Part shown: positions 1 to 5,249 of the stretch, piece by piece
Layout: each line of letters opens with the position of its first letter
Position numbering within the stretch: the stretch's first letter is position 1
Assembly (NCBI GenBank): GCA_023230425.1
Contig: JALNXI010000077.1
Span: forward strand, 1-8,933
Length of the DNA: 8,933 nt
Direction: 5' to 3'
Source: Methanoculleus sp.
Lineage (GTDB): Archaea > Halobacteriota > Methanomicrobia > Methanomicrobiales > Methanoculleaceae
Notes under the pieces: model-generated
Database searches by the model: none
What the model was told of the DNA's origin: nothing
The model's input: only the letters and a program-made list of their open reading frames with translations
Position numbers and translations under genes: made by a program

Positions 1-73
1 GGATGAGACATAAGAGTTGTGGGAGACGACCCCCCGGGCCCTCCCTGCTCCGCCTGTCGCCCGGAGAATGCGG

Positions 74-412
74 TTACCGGACGACGGATATGAACCCGAT
101 CTCCGGCACCCTGTCGTAGATCGTCCGGTTGAACCTGTCGGGGTTGATATGGACCTCGCCCGTTCCAACCTTTGTCTCGTATCCGGGCGACATCCACTCC
201 CGGACCTGGTCGGTGAGCGGTATCTCGGCGCTGCTCGCTCCGAAGACGCCGCCGGTATCCCCCACCAGCACCGCACCCAGCCTCCCGTTGTAGAAAGAGT
301 AGACGAGAGCCGACTCGGAGAGACCGTCCGCGGCCTGATCGGCATCGAAGAAGACCGTGGTTACGGCCCCATCGTCCGGACCCCCGGAGTGCGGGCTCGA
401 CGCCGTCCCGCC
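74..412 (-). pseudogene. Out-of-frame 3' continuation of the TM2-like membrane protein gene
   Basis: This stretch reads as protein on the minus strand, from about position 412 down to a TAA at 74-76, in a different frame from the gene that stops at 412. It encodes about 112 residues: a glycine-rich linker near GGIGGTASSPHSGG, then a soluble-looking segment containing VFFDADQAADG and ending EIGFISVVR. The coding signal is strong: 38 of the first 47 codons end in G or C. Those 47 codons contain no ATG, GTG or TTG; the first possible start is GTG at 269-271, which would cut off the front of the coding segment. The simplest reading is that 74-864 was one gene of about 260 codons, with three membrane helices and a C-terminal soluble domain, now split by a one-base change near 410-425. 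A sequencing error or programmed frameshift is also possible. I do not recognise the soluble domain. Confidence 0.55.
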
Positions 413-864
413 TATACCGCCACGGTGAAGGCCGCGAACGCCGCGAGTGCGAGAAGCGCGAGAAATACGAGCACTCCGGCCATCCAGGCGACCATGAAGA
501 GGATAACCATCGCCAGACGCACCTCCCGGAACGGGACGGTCCCGGCGTTCATCCGCCGCGCCGTGACCCAGGCGTCGTAGATACCGAAGAGCCAGGCGGC
601 AACCCCGGGAATGAGCATCACGAGAAGCCCCGCGAACACCCCGAAGAGCACCAGAAGACCCTTCACCGTCTCTCCGTTGTAGACCTGTCCGAGCCCCGGG
701 AAGAGGAGAGAGAGCCCCGCCGAAAACACCGGGTTCTTCGCCTCCCGCGCCGGAGCATCCGTCCCTGCCGCCGGAGTGCCCACTCCGGGGATTTCAGCAG
801 ATTCCATCATAGTTCCTGGAATGAGGTGCTCTCCGGGGGAAGAAGGAGGTTTCGGCTCGTCCAT
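412..864 (-). CDS. TM2-domain-like membrane protein, probably truncated by a frameshift
   Basis: This is a 150-residue membrane protein. Residues 1-43 are polar and rich in Pro, Gly and Ala, and probably cytoplasmic and disordered. Residues 44-106 look like a TM2-type unit: NPVFSAGLSLLFPGLGQVYN (44-63) leads into a first helix, the segment around LLVMLIPGVAAWLFGIYDAW forms a second, and a basic ARRMNAG turn follows. Residues 115-150 form a third long hydrophobic segment running to the stop. The FPGLGQ-YNGE and GIYDA signatures are typical of the archaeal TM2 family, whose biochemical role is not established. The start is the ATG at 862-864; no Shine-Dalgarno precedes it, and the tandem ATGs at residues 19-20 are alternatives. 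The protein ends abruptly inside its last hydrophobic segment, and coding sequence resumes at once in another frame, so it is probably the front part of a longer protein. It diverges from the DUF5661-like gene across 59 bp. Confidence 0.75.
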   Translation of the reverse strand: MDEPKPPSSPGEHLIPGTMMESAEIPGVGTPAAGTDAPAREAKNPVFSAGLSLLFPGLGQVYNGETVKGLLVLFGVFAGLLVMLIPGVAAWLFGIYDAWVTARRMNAGTVPFREVRLAMVILFMVAWMAGVLVFLALLALAAFAAFTVAV

Positions 865-923
865 AGGGGAGGTCCGTCAGACTCATAACCTTCAAGCGCC
901 ATCCCCTGCTTGAGGAAACCTGC

Positions 924-1205
924 ATGGTGCGGACACACGTAACCCCCGGAGAAGCAAAGGCGATGGGCGAGCAGCTCGGCATAACCTGGAAAGAGTTCGG
1001 TGTTGAACAGTTCCGGCGCGGCATGGTCGTGGAACTCGAGCACGGCCTCCGCGACCCGGCGACGAACGTCACCGACGACGACCTCTTCCTGACGGCGAAG
1101 ATAGCGCTCGCGCACTTAAACGAGTTTCCCGACTACTACGACCGGCTCGATGAGATGGAGGAGAAGGCGGAGGCTTACTGGGCGGGGCAAAAAGCGCAGG
1201 GCTGA
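924..1205 (+). CDS. Small conserved protein, DUF5661-like
   Basis: This encodes a 93-residue soluble acidic protein with no signal peptide or membrane segment. The N-terminus contains an EAKAMGEQLGITWKEFGVEQF helix-like segment. It is followed by the most recognisable part: a VELEHG motif near residues 36-41, then TNVTDDDLFLTAKIALAHLN and EFPDYYDRL. I recall this VELEHG / TNVTDDD / KIALAHLNE-PDYY pattern from the DUF5661 family of unknown function; that assignment is from memory and unverified. The conserved Glu, His and Asp residues could form a metal or small-ligand site, but this is speculation. Start ATG 924 is the first in frame and has a weak GAGGA-like sequence about 8 nt upstream. It is transcribed away from the TM2-like gene, with a 59-bp shared upstream region, and is followed by about 160 bp without a clear gene. 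Confidence 0.8.
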   Translation: MVRTHVTPGEAKAMGEQLGITWKEFGVEQFRRGMVVELEHGLRDPATNVTDDDLFLTAKIALAHLNEFPDYYDRLDEMEEKAEAYWAGQKAQG

Positions 1206-1365
1206 GGCGGTCACCACCACAACAGCCCCGGCCGTAACGATCGATACCGCCGCAGGGGCGACCGGCAGGAGGAGAAGACCGGCGAAGATCGCAGATCCCG
1301 ATCAGCGTCCCGGCCGGGGAGAGAGATGCGCAACAACTATCGCCCGTACATGGCAACCATGACGT
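1206..1365. other. Gene-poor spacer with an antisense hydrophobic reading frame
   Basis: No intact gene can be supported in this 160-bp spacer. On the plus strand a readable frame runs from inside the DUF5661-like gene to a TGA at 1360-1362, but its product is low-complexity and Arg/Thr/Ala-rich. On the minus strand, from about 1301 downwards, one frame reads as a 30-residue hydrophobic stretch (containing AIFAGLLLLPVAPAAVSIV). It has no start codon: a stop lies directly upstream at 1302-1304. This is either chance antisense hydrophobicity or the remnant of a decayed small membrane protein. Confidence 0.35.
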
Positions 1366-1575
1366 ATGGAACGGCGCCCGACAGCAGAATGGATCAAGAT
1401 ACGGCAGCGGCGGGTCATCGACGAGAGAGAGTACTACGCCGACAGGCTCTACGAGACCCGGCGTGACGCAACCTCCTACGCCCGTCAGCTGCAGAACCAG
1501 GAAAAGGATGTCCTCGTCCTCGGGACCGCCCACGAGGGCGGGCACCGGGGCTATGCCGTCTTTGTCAGGCGATAG
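1366..1575 (+). CDS. Small hypothetical protein, 69 residues
   Basis: This encodes a basic 69-residue protein that I do not recognise. The coding signal is good: most codons end in G or C. Predicted order of elements by eye is a short strand (WIKIRQRRVI), a long charged helix (residues about 20-48, with DEREYYADRLYETRRDATSY), then DVLVLGTA and a final strand GYAVFVRR. A strand-helix-strand shape ending in a YAVFV strand recalls small SPOR-like folds, but this is only a resemblance. ATG 1366 is the first start in frame, following an in-frame TGA at 1360-1362, and has no Shine-Dalgarno. An overlapping frame starts at ATG 1326 after a purine-rich GGGGAGAGAG and gives 46 residues beginning MRNNYRPYMATM. 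That start may be the ancestral one if a frameshift separates the two. A TTTTT tract follows the stop by 6 nt. Confidence 0.6.
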   Translation: MERRPTAEWIKIRQRRVIDEREYYADRLYETRRDATSYARQLQNQEKDVLVLGTAHEGGHRGYAVFVRR

Positions 1576-1580
1576 GGGCG

Positions 1581-1615
1581 GTTTTTGCCGCACAGGCAGC
1601 CGCCCGGCTGTCTGT
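1581..1615 (+). terminator. Probable terminator: TTTTT tract and adjacent hairpin
   Basis: A TTTTT run (1582-1586) begins 6 nt after the stop of the 69-residue ORF, which fits archaeal oligo-T termination. It is followed by an inverted repeat, 1592-1601 pairing with 1606-1615: 10 bp with one G-T pair and loop GCCC. The hairpin lies after rather than before the T-run, so it may instead protect the 3' end or be incidental. Confidence 0.4.
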
Positions 1616-1755
1616 CCGGTGGAGGAGAAACAGGGCGCGGGCGGACGCCTTCGGCGGGGGTCGATAACAGAGTGGGGGGCGAACCCCATCCACATTCCCC
1701 GTTACTCCGTCGGCCAGAAGAGTGATATATTCCCCGTACGGCAGGAGTTAGAGGA

Positions 1756-1773
1756 TTGAACCAACCGGTTCAA
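1756..1773 (-). terminator. Hairpin overlapping the stop codon of the first GNAT gene
   Basis: A perfect 7-bp inverted repeat is visible: TTGAACC at 1756-1762 pairs with GGTTCAA at 1767-1773, with loop AACC. It overlaps the TGA (1770-1772) that ends the minus-strand acetyltransferase. In the direction of transcription there is no T-run after it, so a terminator is only suggested; a 3'-end stabilising hairpin is equally possible. The 1616-1755 stretch upstream of it (plus strand) holds a further small inverted repeat at 1673-1688 and an AT-rich GATATATT, and no gene. Confidence 0.3.
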
Positions 1774-2351
1774 CACACCCGGCACTCCCGGATCGCCGGC
1801 CCCGTGCACCGCTCCTGCCACTCGTCGTGGAGAACTCCCCGGACGTCGACGTCCTCAAAGACTCCCCACTTCCTGACATGCTCCCGGAGGTGCGCCTCAT
1901 GCACCATCCCGCACTTCTCCATCACCCGACCCGACGCGGTGTTCCGGGAGAAGTGCATGGCGTAGACCCGGTGCAGCCCGAGGACCGAGAACCCGTACTC
2001 GATCACCGCCCGGGCGGCCTCGGTGGCATACCCCCGGCCCCAGCAGGATCGTGCGACCCAGTAGCCGAGCTCCGCCCGCCCGTGACGACGGTTGACCTCC
2101 ACGAGCCCAGCCGCGCCCACGACGGCCCCGTCCCGGGTGACAGCGTAGATAACATGCATTCCTTTCTCGAACCCGGGACGGTGCGTGGCAATCCAGGCCT
2201 CCGCCGCCCCGTCAGGGTAGGGATAGGGTAGCTCGAGGGAGCATGACGCGACCTCATAGTCGCCGGCGAGCCGTTGCACCTCGGAGGCATCTGTGAGGGT
2301 GAACGGCCGCAGGAGCAGCCGGTCGGTTACGAGGAGAGGCTGTCCGGTCAT
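1770..2351 (-). CDS. GNAT N-acetyltransferase, RimJ/RimL-like (paralog 1)
   Basis: This 193-residue protein is predicted to transfer an acetyl group from acetyl-CoA to an amine; the substrate is unknown. The N-terminus has the RimJ/RimL-type opening TDRLLLRPFTLTDA (residues 9-22), then LPYPYPDG (41-48). The acetyl-CoA pyrophosphate-binding motif A is RSCWGRGYATEA (101-112), followed by IEYGFSVLGLHRVYAM, SGRVMEKCGM and the C-terminal VRKWGVFEDVD. This order matches the Acetyltransf_3 group, which includes ribosomal protein N-terminal acetyltransferases. The ORF extends upstream of ATG 2349-2351, but homology with its neighbour begins at this ATG. It overlaps the stop of paralog 2 by 4 bases (ATGA), so the two are probably translationally coupled. 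A TATA-like box inside the end of paralog 2 could also give a separate leaderless transcript. The final about 20 residues, including CTGPAIRECRVC, are unlike paralog 2. Confidence 0.88.
   Translation of the reverse strand: MTGQPLLVTDRLLLRPFTLTDASEVQRLAGDYEVASCSLELPYPYPDGAAEAWIATHRPGFEKGMHVIYAVTRDGAVVGAAGLVEVNRRHGRAELGYWVARSCWGRGYATEAARAVIEYGFSVLGLHRVYAMHFSRNTASGRVMEKCGMVHEAHLREHVRKWGVFEDVDVRGVLHDEWQERCTGPAIRECRVC
1846..2050. repeat. Direct repeat copy A: conserved 3' half of the tandem GNAT genes
   Basis: This block aligns without gaps to positions 581 bp further right. Over 1851-2050 I counted 177 identical bases of 200 by hand. It covers the acetyl-CoA-binding and C-terminal parts of the acetyltransferase. 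The partner copy is at 2427-2631. The 5' halves of the two genes outside this block are clearly more divergent and need gaps to align. Confidence 0.85.
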
Positions 2352-2932
2352 AGGGAAATCCCTCGCAGCGGTGGCGGGATATACGTCCCGGCGCGGGGTG
2401 CCGGCTCCCGGAGGATCCCCCAGATATCGACGTCCTCGTAGACGCCCCACTTCCTGACATGCTCCCGGAAGCGGCCTTCATGGAGCATCCCGCACTTCTC
2501 CATCACCCGGCCCGAGGCGGGGTTCCGGGAGAAGTGCATGGCATGGACCCGGTGCAGCCCGAGGACCGAGAACCCGTACTCGATCAGCGCCCGCACCGCC
2601 TCGGTAGCATACCCCCGGCCCCAGCAGCGCCTCGCTATCCAGAACCCGAGCTCGCCGCGGGCGTGATCCGCATCGATGCGGAGACGGACGCCCCCGATCA
2701 GGCTACCTCCAGGGGCGAGCGTGACGGCGAAGGCCGCGGCGTTGCCGTGCCCGATGTCATCGCGGAGGGAGGCGATCCATATCTCGGCAAGGCCGTCCGG
2801 GTACGGGTAGGGGAGGAGAGTCGTCGCGGCAACGGCGTAGTCTCCGCAAAGCCGCTGCACCTCAGGGGCGTCAGCAATGTCGAACGGCCGCAGGTACAGG
2901 CGACCGGTTGCGAGGATAGGCTGCTTCTCCAT
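2348..2932 (-). CDS. GNAT N-acetyltransferase, RimJ/RimL-like (paralog 2)
   Basis: This is a 194-residue acetyl-CoA-dependent N-acetyltransferase and the first gene of the tandem pair; the substrate is not known. It opens with ATGRLYLRPFDIADAPEVQ (residues 8-26), then LPYPYPDG, ELGFWIARRC, and the acetyl-CoA-binding motif RRCWGRGYATEA at 101-112, the same numbering as paralog 1. The C-terminal half (IEYGFSVLGLHRVHAM, SGRVMEKCGM, REHVRKWGVYEDVD) is almost the same as in paralog 1. Starts at ATG 2930-2932 or ATG 2942-2944 are both possible. I prefer 2932 because a TATA-like box is centred about 27 nt before it, which fits a leaderless mRNA, and because the homology with paralog 1 begins there. 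Its TGA overlaps the next ATG. Ribosomal-protein, antibiotic or polyamine acetylation are all possible; sequence alone does not decide. Confidence 0.88.
   Translation of the reverse strand: MEKQPILATGRLYLRPFDIADAPEVQRLCGDYAVAATTLLPYPYPDGLAEIWIASLRDDIGHGNAAAFAVTLAPGGSLIGGVRLRIDADHARGELGFWIARRCWGRGYATEAVRALIEYGFSVLGLHRVHAMHFSRNPASGRVMEKCGMLHEGRFREHVRKWGVYEDVDIWGILREPAPRAGTYIPPPLRGISL
2376..2386 (-). promoter_or_regulatory. TATA-like box for GNAT paralog 1
   Basis: On the minus strand the sequence reads ACGTATATCCC, centred about 29 nt before the ATG at 2351. This is the spacing expected for a leaderless archaeal transcript. It lies inside the last codons of paralog 2, so it would be an internal promoter in a two-gene operon. 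Confidence 0.4.
2427..2631. repeat. Direct repeat copy B: conserved 3' half of the tandem GNAT genes
   Basis: This is the partner of the block at 1846-2050, offset by 581 bp, within the second acetyltransferase gene. Several runs of 20 bases or more are identical, including over the LGLHR region. The sharp contrast with the divergent 5' halves suggests either strong constraint on the cofactor-binding half or gene conversion. Confidence 0.85.
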
Positions 2933-2954
2933 GGATATGCTCATGGCGTTAGCC

Positions 2955-2963
2955 GGATATAAG
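2955..2963 (-). promoter_or_regulatory. TATA-like box for the GNAT operon
   Basis: The minus strand reads CTTATATCC, centred near 2959, about 27 nt before ATG 2932. The spacing supports a leaderless transcript starting at or next to that ATG, and helps decide between the two possible starts. Confidence 0.5.
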
Positions 2964-3179
2964 CCCTGCCGCGCCGCCGTCCGGCCCGCAGGAGAGGATG
3001 GCCGGAAGACCTCCGGCAAAAATTACCCGCCCGACCGGACGACCTGCATGAAACCACCCCTGGTTATACCTTGAGGTCCCATCTGCCGGGTTTACTCGGC
3101 GCAACAGGGATTATGGGCGCCCATGATCTCCCGTCCGGCATAAGAAAGCATAATAACCGCCCTATTCACAAATCAGCAA
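2964..3179. other. Divergent intergenic region between GNAT operon and gap
   Basis: I see no gene in this stretch. It is more AT-rich towards the gap side, and includes GCATAATAACC near 3147 in addition to the main TATA box at about 3180-3190. It contains the 12-bp palindrome described separately, and is the likely site of regulation for gap, the acetyltransferases, or both. Confidence 0.6.
3113..3124. promoter_or_regulatory. Perfect palindrome ATGGGCGCCCAT, candidate operator
   Basis: The 12-mer is its own reverse complement. Flanking bases extend it imperfectly to 3109-3128 (GAT-T on the left, G-ATC on the right). It lies about 57 nt upstream of the gap TATA box, a position from which archaeal activators usually act, and about 150 nt upstream of the GNAT TATA box. 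The regulator is unknown. Confidence 0.35.
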
Positions 3180-3190
3180 CCTTTATTAAT
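3180..3190 (+). promoter_or_regulatory. TATA box for gap
   Basis: The AT-rich CTTTATTAAT at 3181-3190 is centred about 28 nt before ATG 3214 in an otherwise GC-rich region, with no Shine-Dalgarno near the ATG. This fits a leaderless or very short-leader transcript. Confidence 0.55.
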
Positions 3191-3213
3191 TTTTGTTCTG
3201 TATTCCATCATGC

Positions 3214-4239
3214 ATGATCAAAGTCGCAATCAACGGCTACGGCACCATCGGTAAACGGGTCGCCGATGCGGTCGCCGCACAGCCCGACATGGAAGTGATA
3301 GGGGTCTCGAAGACAAGCGTCTCTGCTGAGGCATACATAGCAAAAGAGCGCGGGTTTCCCCTGTACATCGCTGACCTCTCGAAGAAGCCGGCGTTCGAGA
3401 AGGCCGGCATCGAGATAGCAGGCGATGTCGAGACGATGCTGAAAGCCGCCGACGTCATCGTGGACGCCACTCCCGGCGGCGTCGGGGAGAAGAACCGACC
3501 GATCTATGAGCGCCTCGGCAAGAAGGCAATCTTCCAGGGCGGCGAGGATCACGAGGTCGCCGGGTTCTCCTTCAACGCCCACGCGAACTACAAAGAGGCT
3601 GCAGGAAAGCAGTTCGCCCGGGTCGTCTCGTGCAACACCACCGGGCTCGTCCGGCTCATCCACGCCATGGATCAGGCCTTCGGCGTCGAGCGGGTCCGGG
3701 CGGTGATGGTCCGGCGCGGAGCGGACCCCGACGACATCAAGCGGGGACCAATCGACGCCATCGTCCTCAACCCGGTCACCATCCCGAGCCACCACGGCCC
3801 CGATGTCCAGACCGTCCTCCCGCAGATCAACATCGTCACCCTCGCGATGATCGTCCCGACGACGTTTATGCACATGCACTCGATACAGATGGACCTCAAG
3901 CGCGAGACTACCCGGGACGAGGTGCTGGCGGTCTTTGAGAACCACAGCCGCATCGGCCTCGTCCGCAAGGCCACCGGGATCAAGAGCAACGCCCAGCTCC
4001 GGGAGTACACCCAGGACCTCGGCCGGCCAAGGACGGATCTCTGGGAGAACGGCGTCTTTGAGGAGTCGGTATCGGTGCTCGCCGGGAAGGAGTTCTACTG
4101 CTTCCAGGCCATCCACCAGGAGGCCGACGTCGTCCCCGAGAACATCGACTGCATCCGCGCCCTGATGGGAACGGTGAAGGATCCGGAAGAGTCCATCCGG
4201 ATGACCAACAAAGCGCTCGGCCTCGTCGCCATCGGGTGA
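3214..4239 (+). CDS. gap: Archaeal-type glyceraldehyde-3-phosphate dehydrogenase (phosphorylating)
   Basis: This 341-residue enzyme interconverts glyceraldehyde-3-phosphate and 1,3-bisphosphoglycerate with NAD(P)+, in the cytoplasm. In a methanogen it should work mainly in gluconeogenesis. The N-terminus is a Rossmann motif, AINGYGTIGKRVADAV (residues 5-20). The segment around VIVDATPGGVGEKN follows, then QGGEDHEVAGFSFN. The catalytic cysteine is C140 in SCNTTGLVR, the hallmark of the archaeal class and very different from the bacterial SCTTNC form. MVRRGADP and HHGPDVQTVLPQ belong to the catalytic domain. Length matches the usual 335-345 residues. ATG 3214 is chosen over an upstream in-frame TTG (3193) because the family starts directly with MIKVAINGYG and the TATA box is placed for this ATG. 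It stands 55 bp before tyrS on the same strand; CCATTAAC about 29 nt before tyrS may be a weak separate promoter. Confidence 0.96.
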   Translation: MIKVAINGYGTIGKRVADAVAAQPDMEVIGVSKTSVSAEAYIAKERGFPLYIADLSKKPAFEKAGIEIAGDVETMLKAADVIVDATPGGVGEKNRPIYERLGKKAIFQGGEDHEVAGFSFNAHANYKEAAGKQFARVVSCNTTGLVRLIHAMDQAFGVERVRAVMVRRGADPDDIKRGPIDAIVLNPVTIPSHHGPDVQTVLPQINIVTLAMIVPTTFMHMHSIQMDLKRETTRDEVLAVFENHSRIGLVRKATGIKSNAQLREYTQDLGRPRTDLWENGVFEESVSVLAGKEFYCFQAIHQEADVVPENIDCIRALMGTVKDPEESIRMTNKALGLVAIG

Positions 4240-4294
4240 ACGGCCGGACCGGGGAGGAAGAACCATTAACTCTCCGGCAAACCCATTTCTTTTA

Positions 4295-5242
4295 ATGGAT
4301 CCGTACGAACTGGTGACCCGAAATACCGTAGAGGTCGTCACTGACGAGGAACTGCGCGCGCTCATCGACCGTCCGGTCAAGCGGGTCTACACCGGCTACG
4401 AGCCGAGCGGGGAGATCCACCTCGGCCACATGGTGACGGTGAACAAGCTGATGGACCTGCAGAAGGCTGGGTTCGAGGTGACGGTGCTCATCGCCGACCT
4501 CCATGCGTTCCTGAACCGCAAAGGCACCATGGAGGAGATCCGGGAGATCGCCGAGTATAACCGCCGCTGCTTCGAGGGGCTCGGGCTTACCGGAGCGAAG
4601 TACGTCCTCGGGTCGGACGTGCAGCTCACGCCGGAGTATGAACTTGCAGTCCTGAAACTCTCCCAGGCGATCACCCTCAACCGGGCGAAGAGGAGCATGG
4701 ACGAGGTCGGGCGGCAGATGGAGAACCCGACGGTCTCCCAGATGGTCTACCCGATCATGCAGATGGTCGATATCGTGACCCTCGGGGTGGACGCCGCCGT
4801 CGGCGGGATCGACCAGCGAAAGATTCACATGCTCGCGCGGGAACACCTCCCGTCAATCGGATATCCGGCGCCGGTCTGCATCCATACACCGATCATCAGC
4901 GGCCTCGACGGGAAGAAGATGTCGTCGTCGGCCGGAAACGTCATATCGGTCGCCGATTCCGGAGAGGATATCAGACAGAAGATGAAGAAGGCGTTCTGCC
5001 CGCCGGAGGTTGAGAACAACCCGGTGCTCCAGATCCTGCAGTACCACGTCTTCCCGCGAACCGGGGCGGTCACCATCCGCCGGCCCGCGAAGTTCGGCGG
5101 GGACCGGGAGTTTGCCGTCTACGAAGACCTTGAGCGGGCCTACGCTGCCGGCGAGATCCACGCGCTCGACCTGAAATCGGCGGCCGCCGACCACCTCATC
5201 GATATCCTCACCCCCGTACACGACTACGTCTGCAGCAGGTGA
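4295..5242 (+). CDS. tyrS: Tyrosyl-tRNA synthetase, archaeal type
   Basis: This 315-residue class I aminoacyl-tRNA synthetase charges tRNA-Tyr with tyrosine in two ATP-dependent steps. Residues 30-46 carry RVYTGYEPSGEIHLGHM, with Y32, G34 and the HIGH-type signature HLGH (42-45). The tyrosine-binding loop YPIMQMVDI has Y152, Q156 and D159, matching Y151, Q155 and D158 in the M. jannaschii enzyme. VGGIDQRKIHMLARE and the KMSKS-type loop KMSSS (208-212) follow. The C-terminal part (about 230-315) is short, as in archaeal enzymes that recognise the C1-G72 pair and lack the bacterial S4 domain. Length is close to the 306 residues of the M. jannaschii protein. ATG 4295 has no Shine-Dalgarno. rio1 begins 7 nt after the stop, so the two are very likely co-transcribed. 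Confidence 0.96.
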   Translation: MDPYELVTRNTVEVVTDEELRALIDRPVKRVYTGYEPSGEIHLGHMVTVNKLMDLQKAGFEVTVLIADLHAFLNRKGTMEEIREIAEYNRRCFEGLGLTGAKYVLGSDVQLTPEYELAVLKLSQAITLNRAKRSMDEVGRQMENPTVSQMVYPIMQMVDIVTLGVDAAVGGIDQRKIHMLAREHLPSIGYPAPVCIHTPIISGLDGKKMSSSAGNVISVADSGEDIRQKMKKAFCPPEVENNPVLQILQYHVFPRTGAVTIRRPAKFGGDREFAVYEDLERAYAAGEIHALDLKSAAADHLIDILTPVHDYVCSR

Positions 5243-5244
5243 TC
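5238..5244 (+). promoter_or_regulatory. Shine-Dalgarno GGTGATC for rio1, overlapping the tyrS stop
   Basis: GGTGATC is a 7-base complement to the archaeal 16S 3' end (GAUCACCUCCU). It includes the TGA of tyrS (5240-5242) and ends 5 nt before the GTG start of rio1. It fixes that GTG as the start and suggests that ribosomes terminating on tyrS feed rio1. Confidence 0.7.
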
Positions 5245-5249
5245 CAACC

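Noticed and set aside
17..580. 187-codon plus-strand open frame
   Set aside because: It lies opposite the TM2-like gene and its continuation. The product is Arg/Pro-rich and the codon-bias signal belongs to the minus strand.
1069..1695. 208-codon minus-strand open frame across both small plus-strand genes
   Set aside because: The product is Pro/Ser/Cys/Arg-rich low complexity, typical of antisense GC-rich DNA, and conflicts with two better supported plus-strand genes.
2352..2450. Extended N-terminus of GNAT paralog 1
   Set aside because: The extra 33 codons overlap the paralog 2 gene in another frame, are Arg/Gly-rich, and have no counterpart in the acetyltransferase fold.
1846..2631. The repeated DNA as a mobile element or recombination site
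   Set aside because: The two repeat copies are fully explained as parts of paralogous genes in the same orientation. There is no transposase, terminal inverted repeat or target duplication.
3193..3213. Upstream TTG start for gap
   Set aside because: Seven extra residues would lie within the promoter, just after the TATA box, and family members begin at MIKVAINGYG.
3208..4380. 390-codon open frame antisense to gap
   Set aside because: It lies opposite an unambiguous gap gene with its catalytic motif. The product is Asp/Val/Leu-rich without family signals and runs over the tyrS start.
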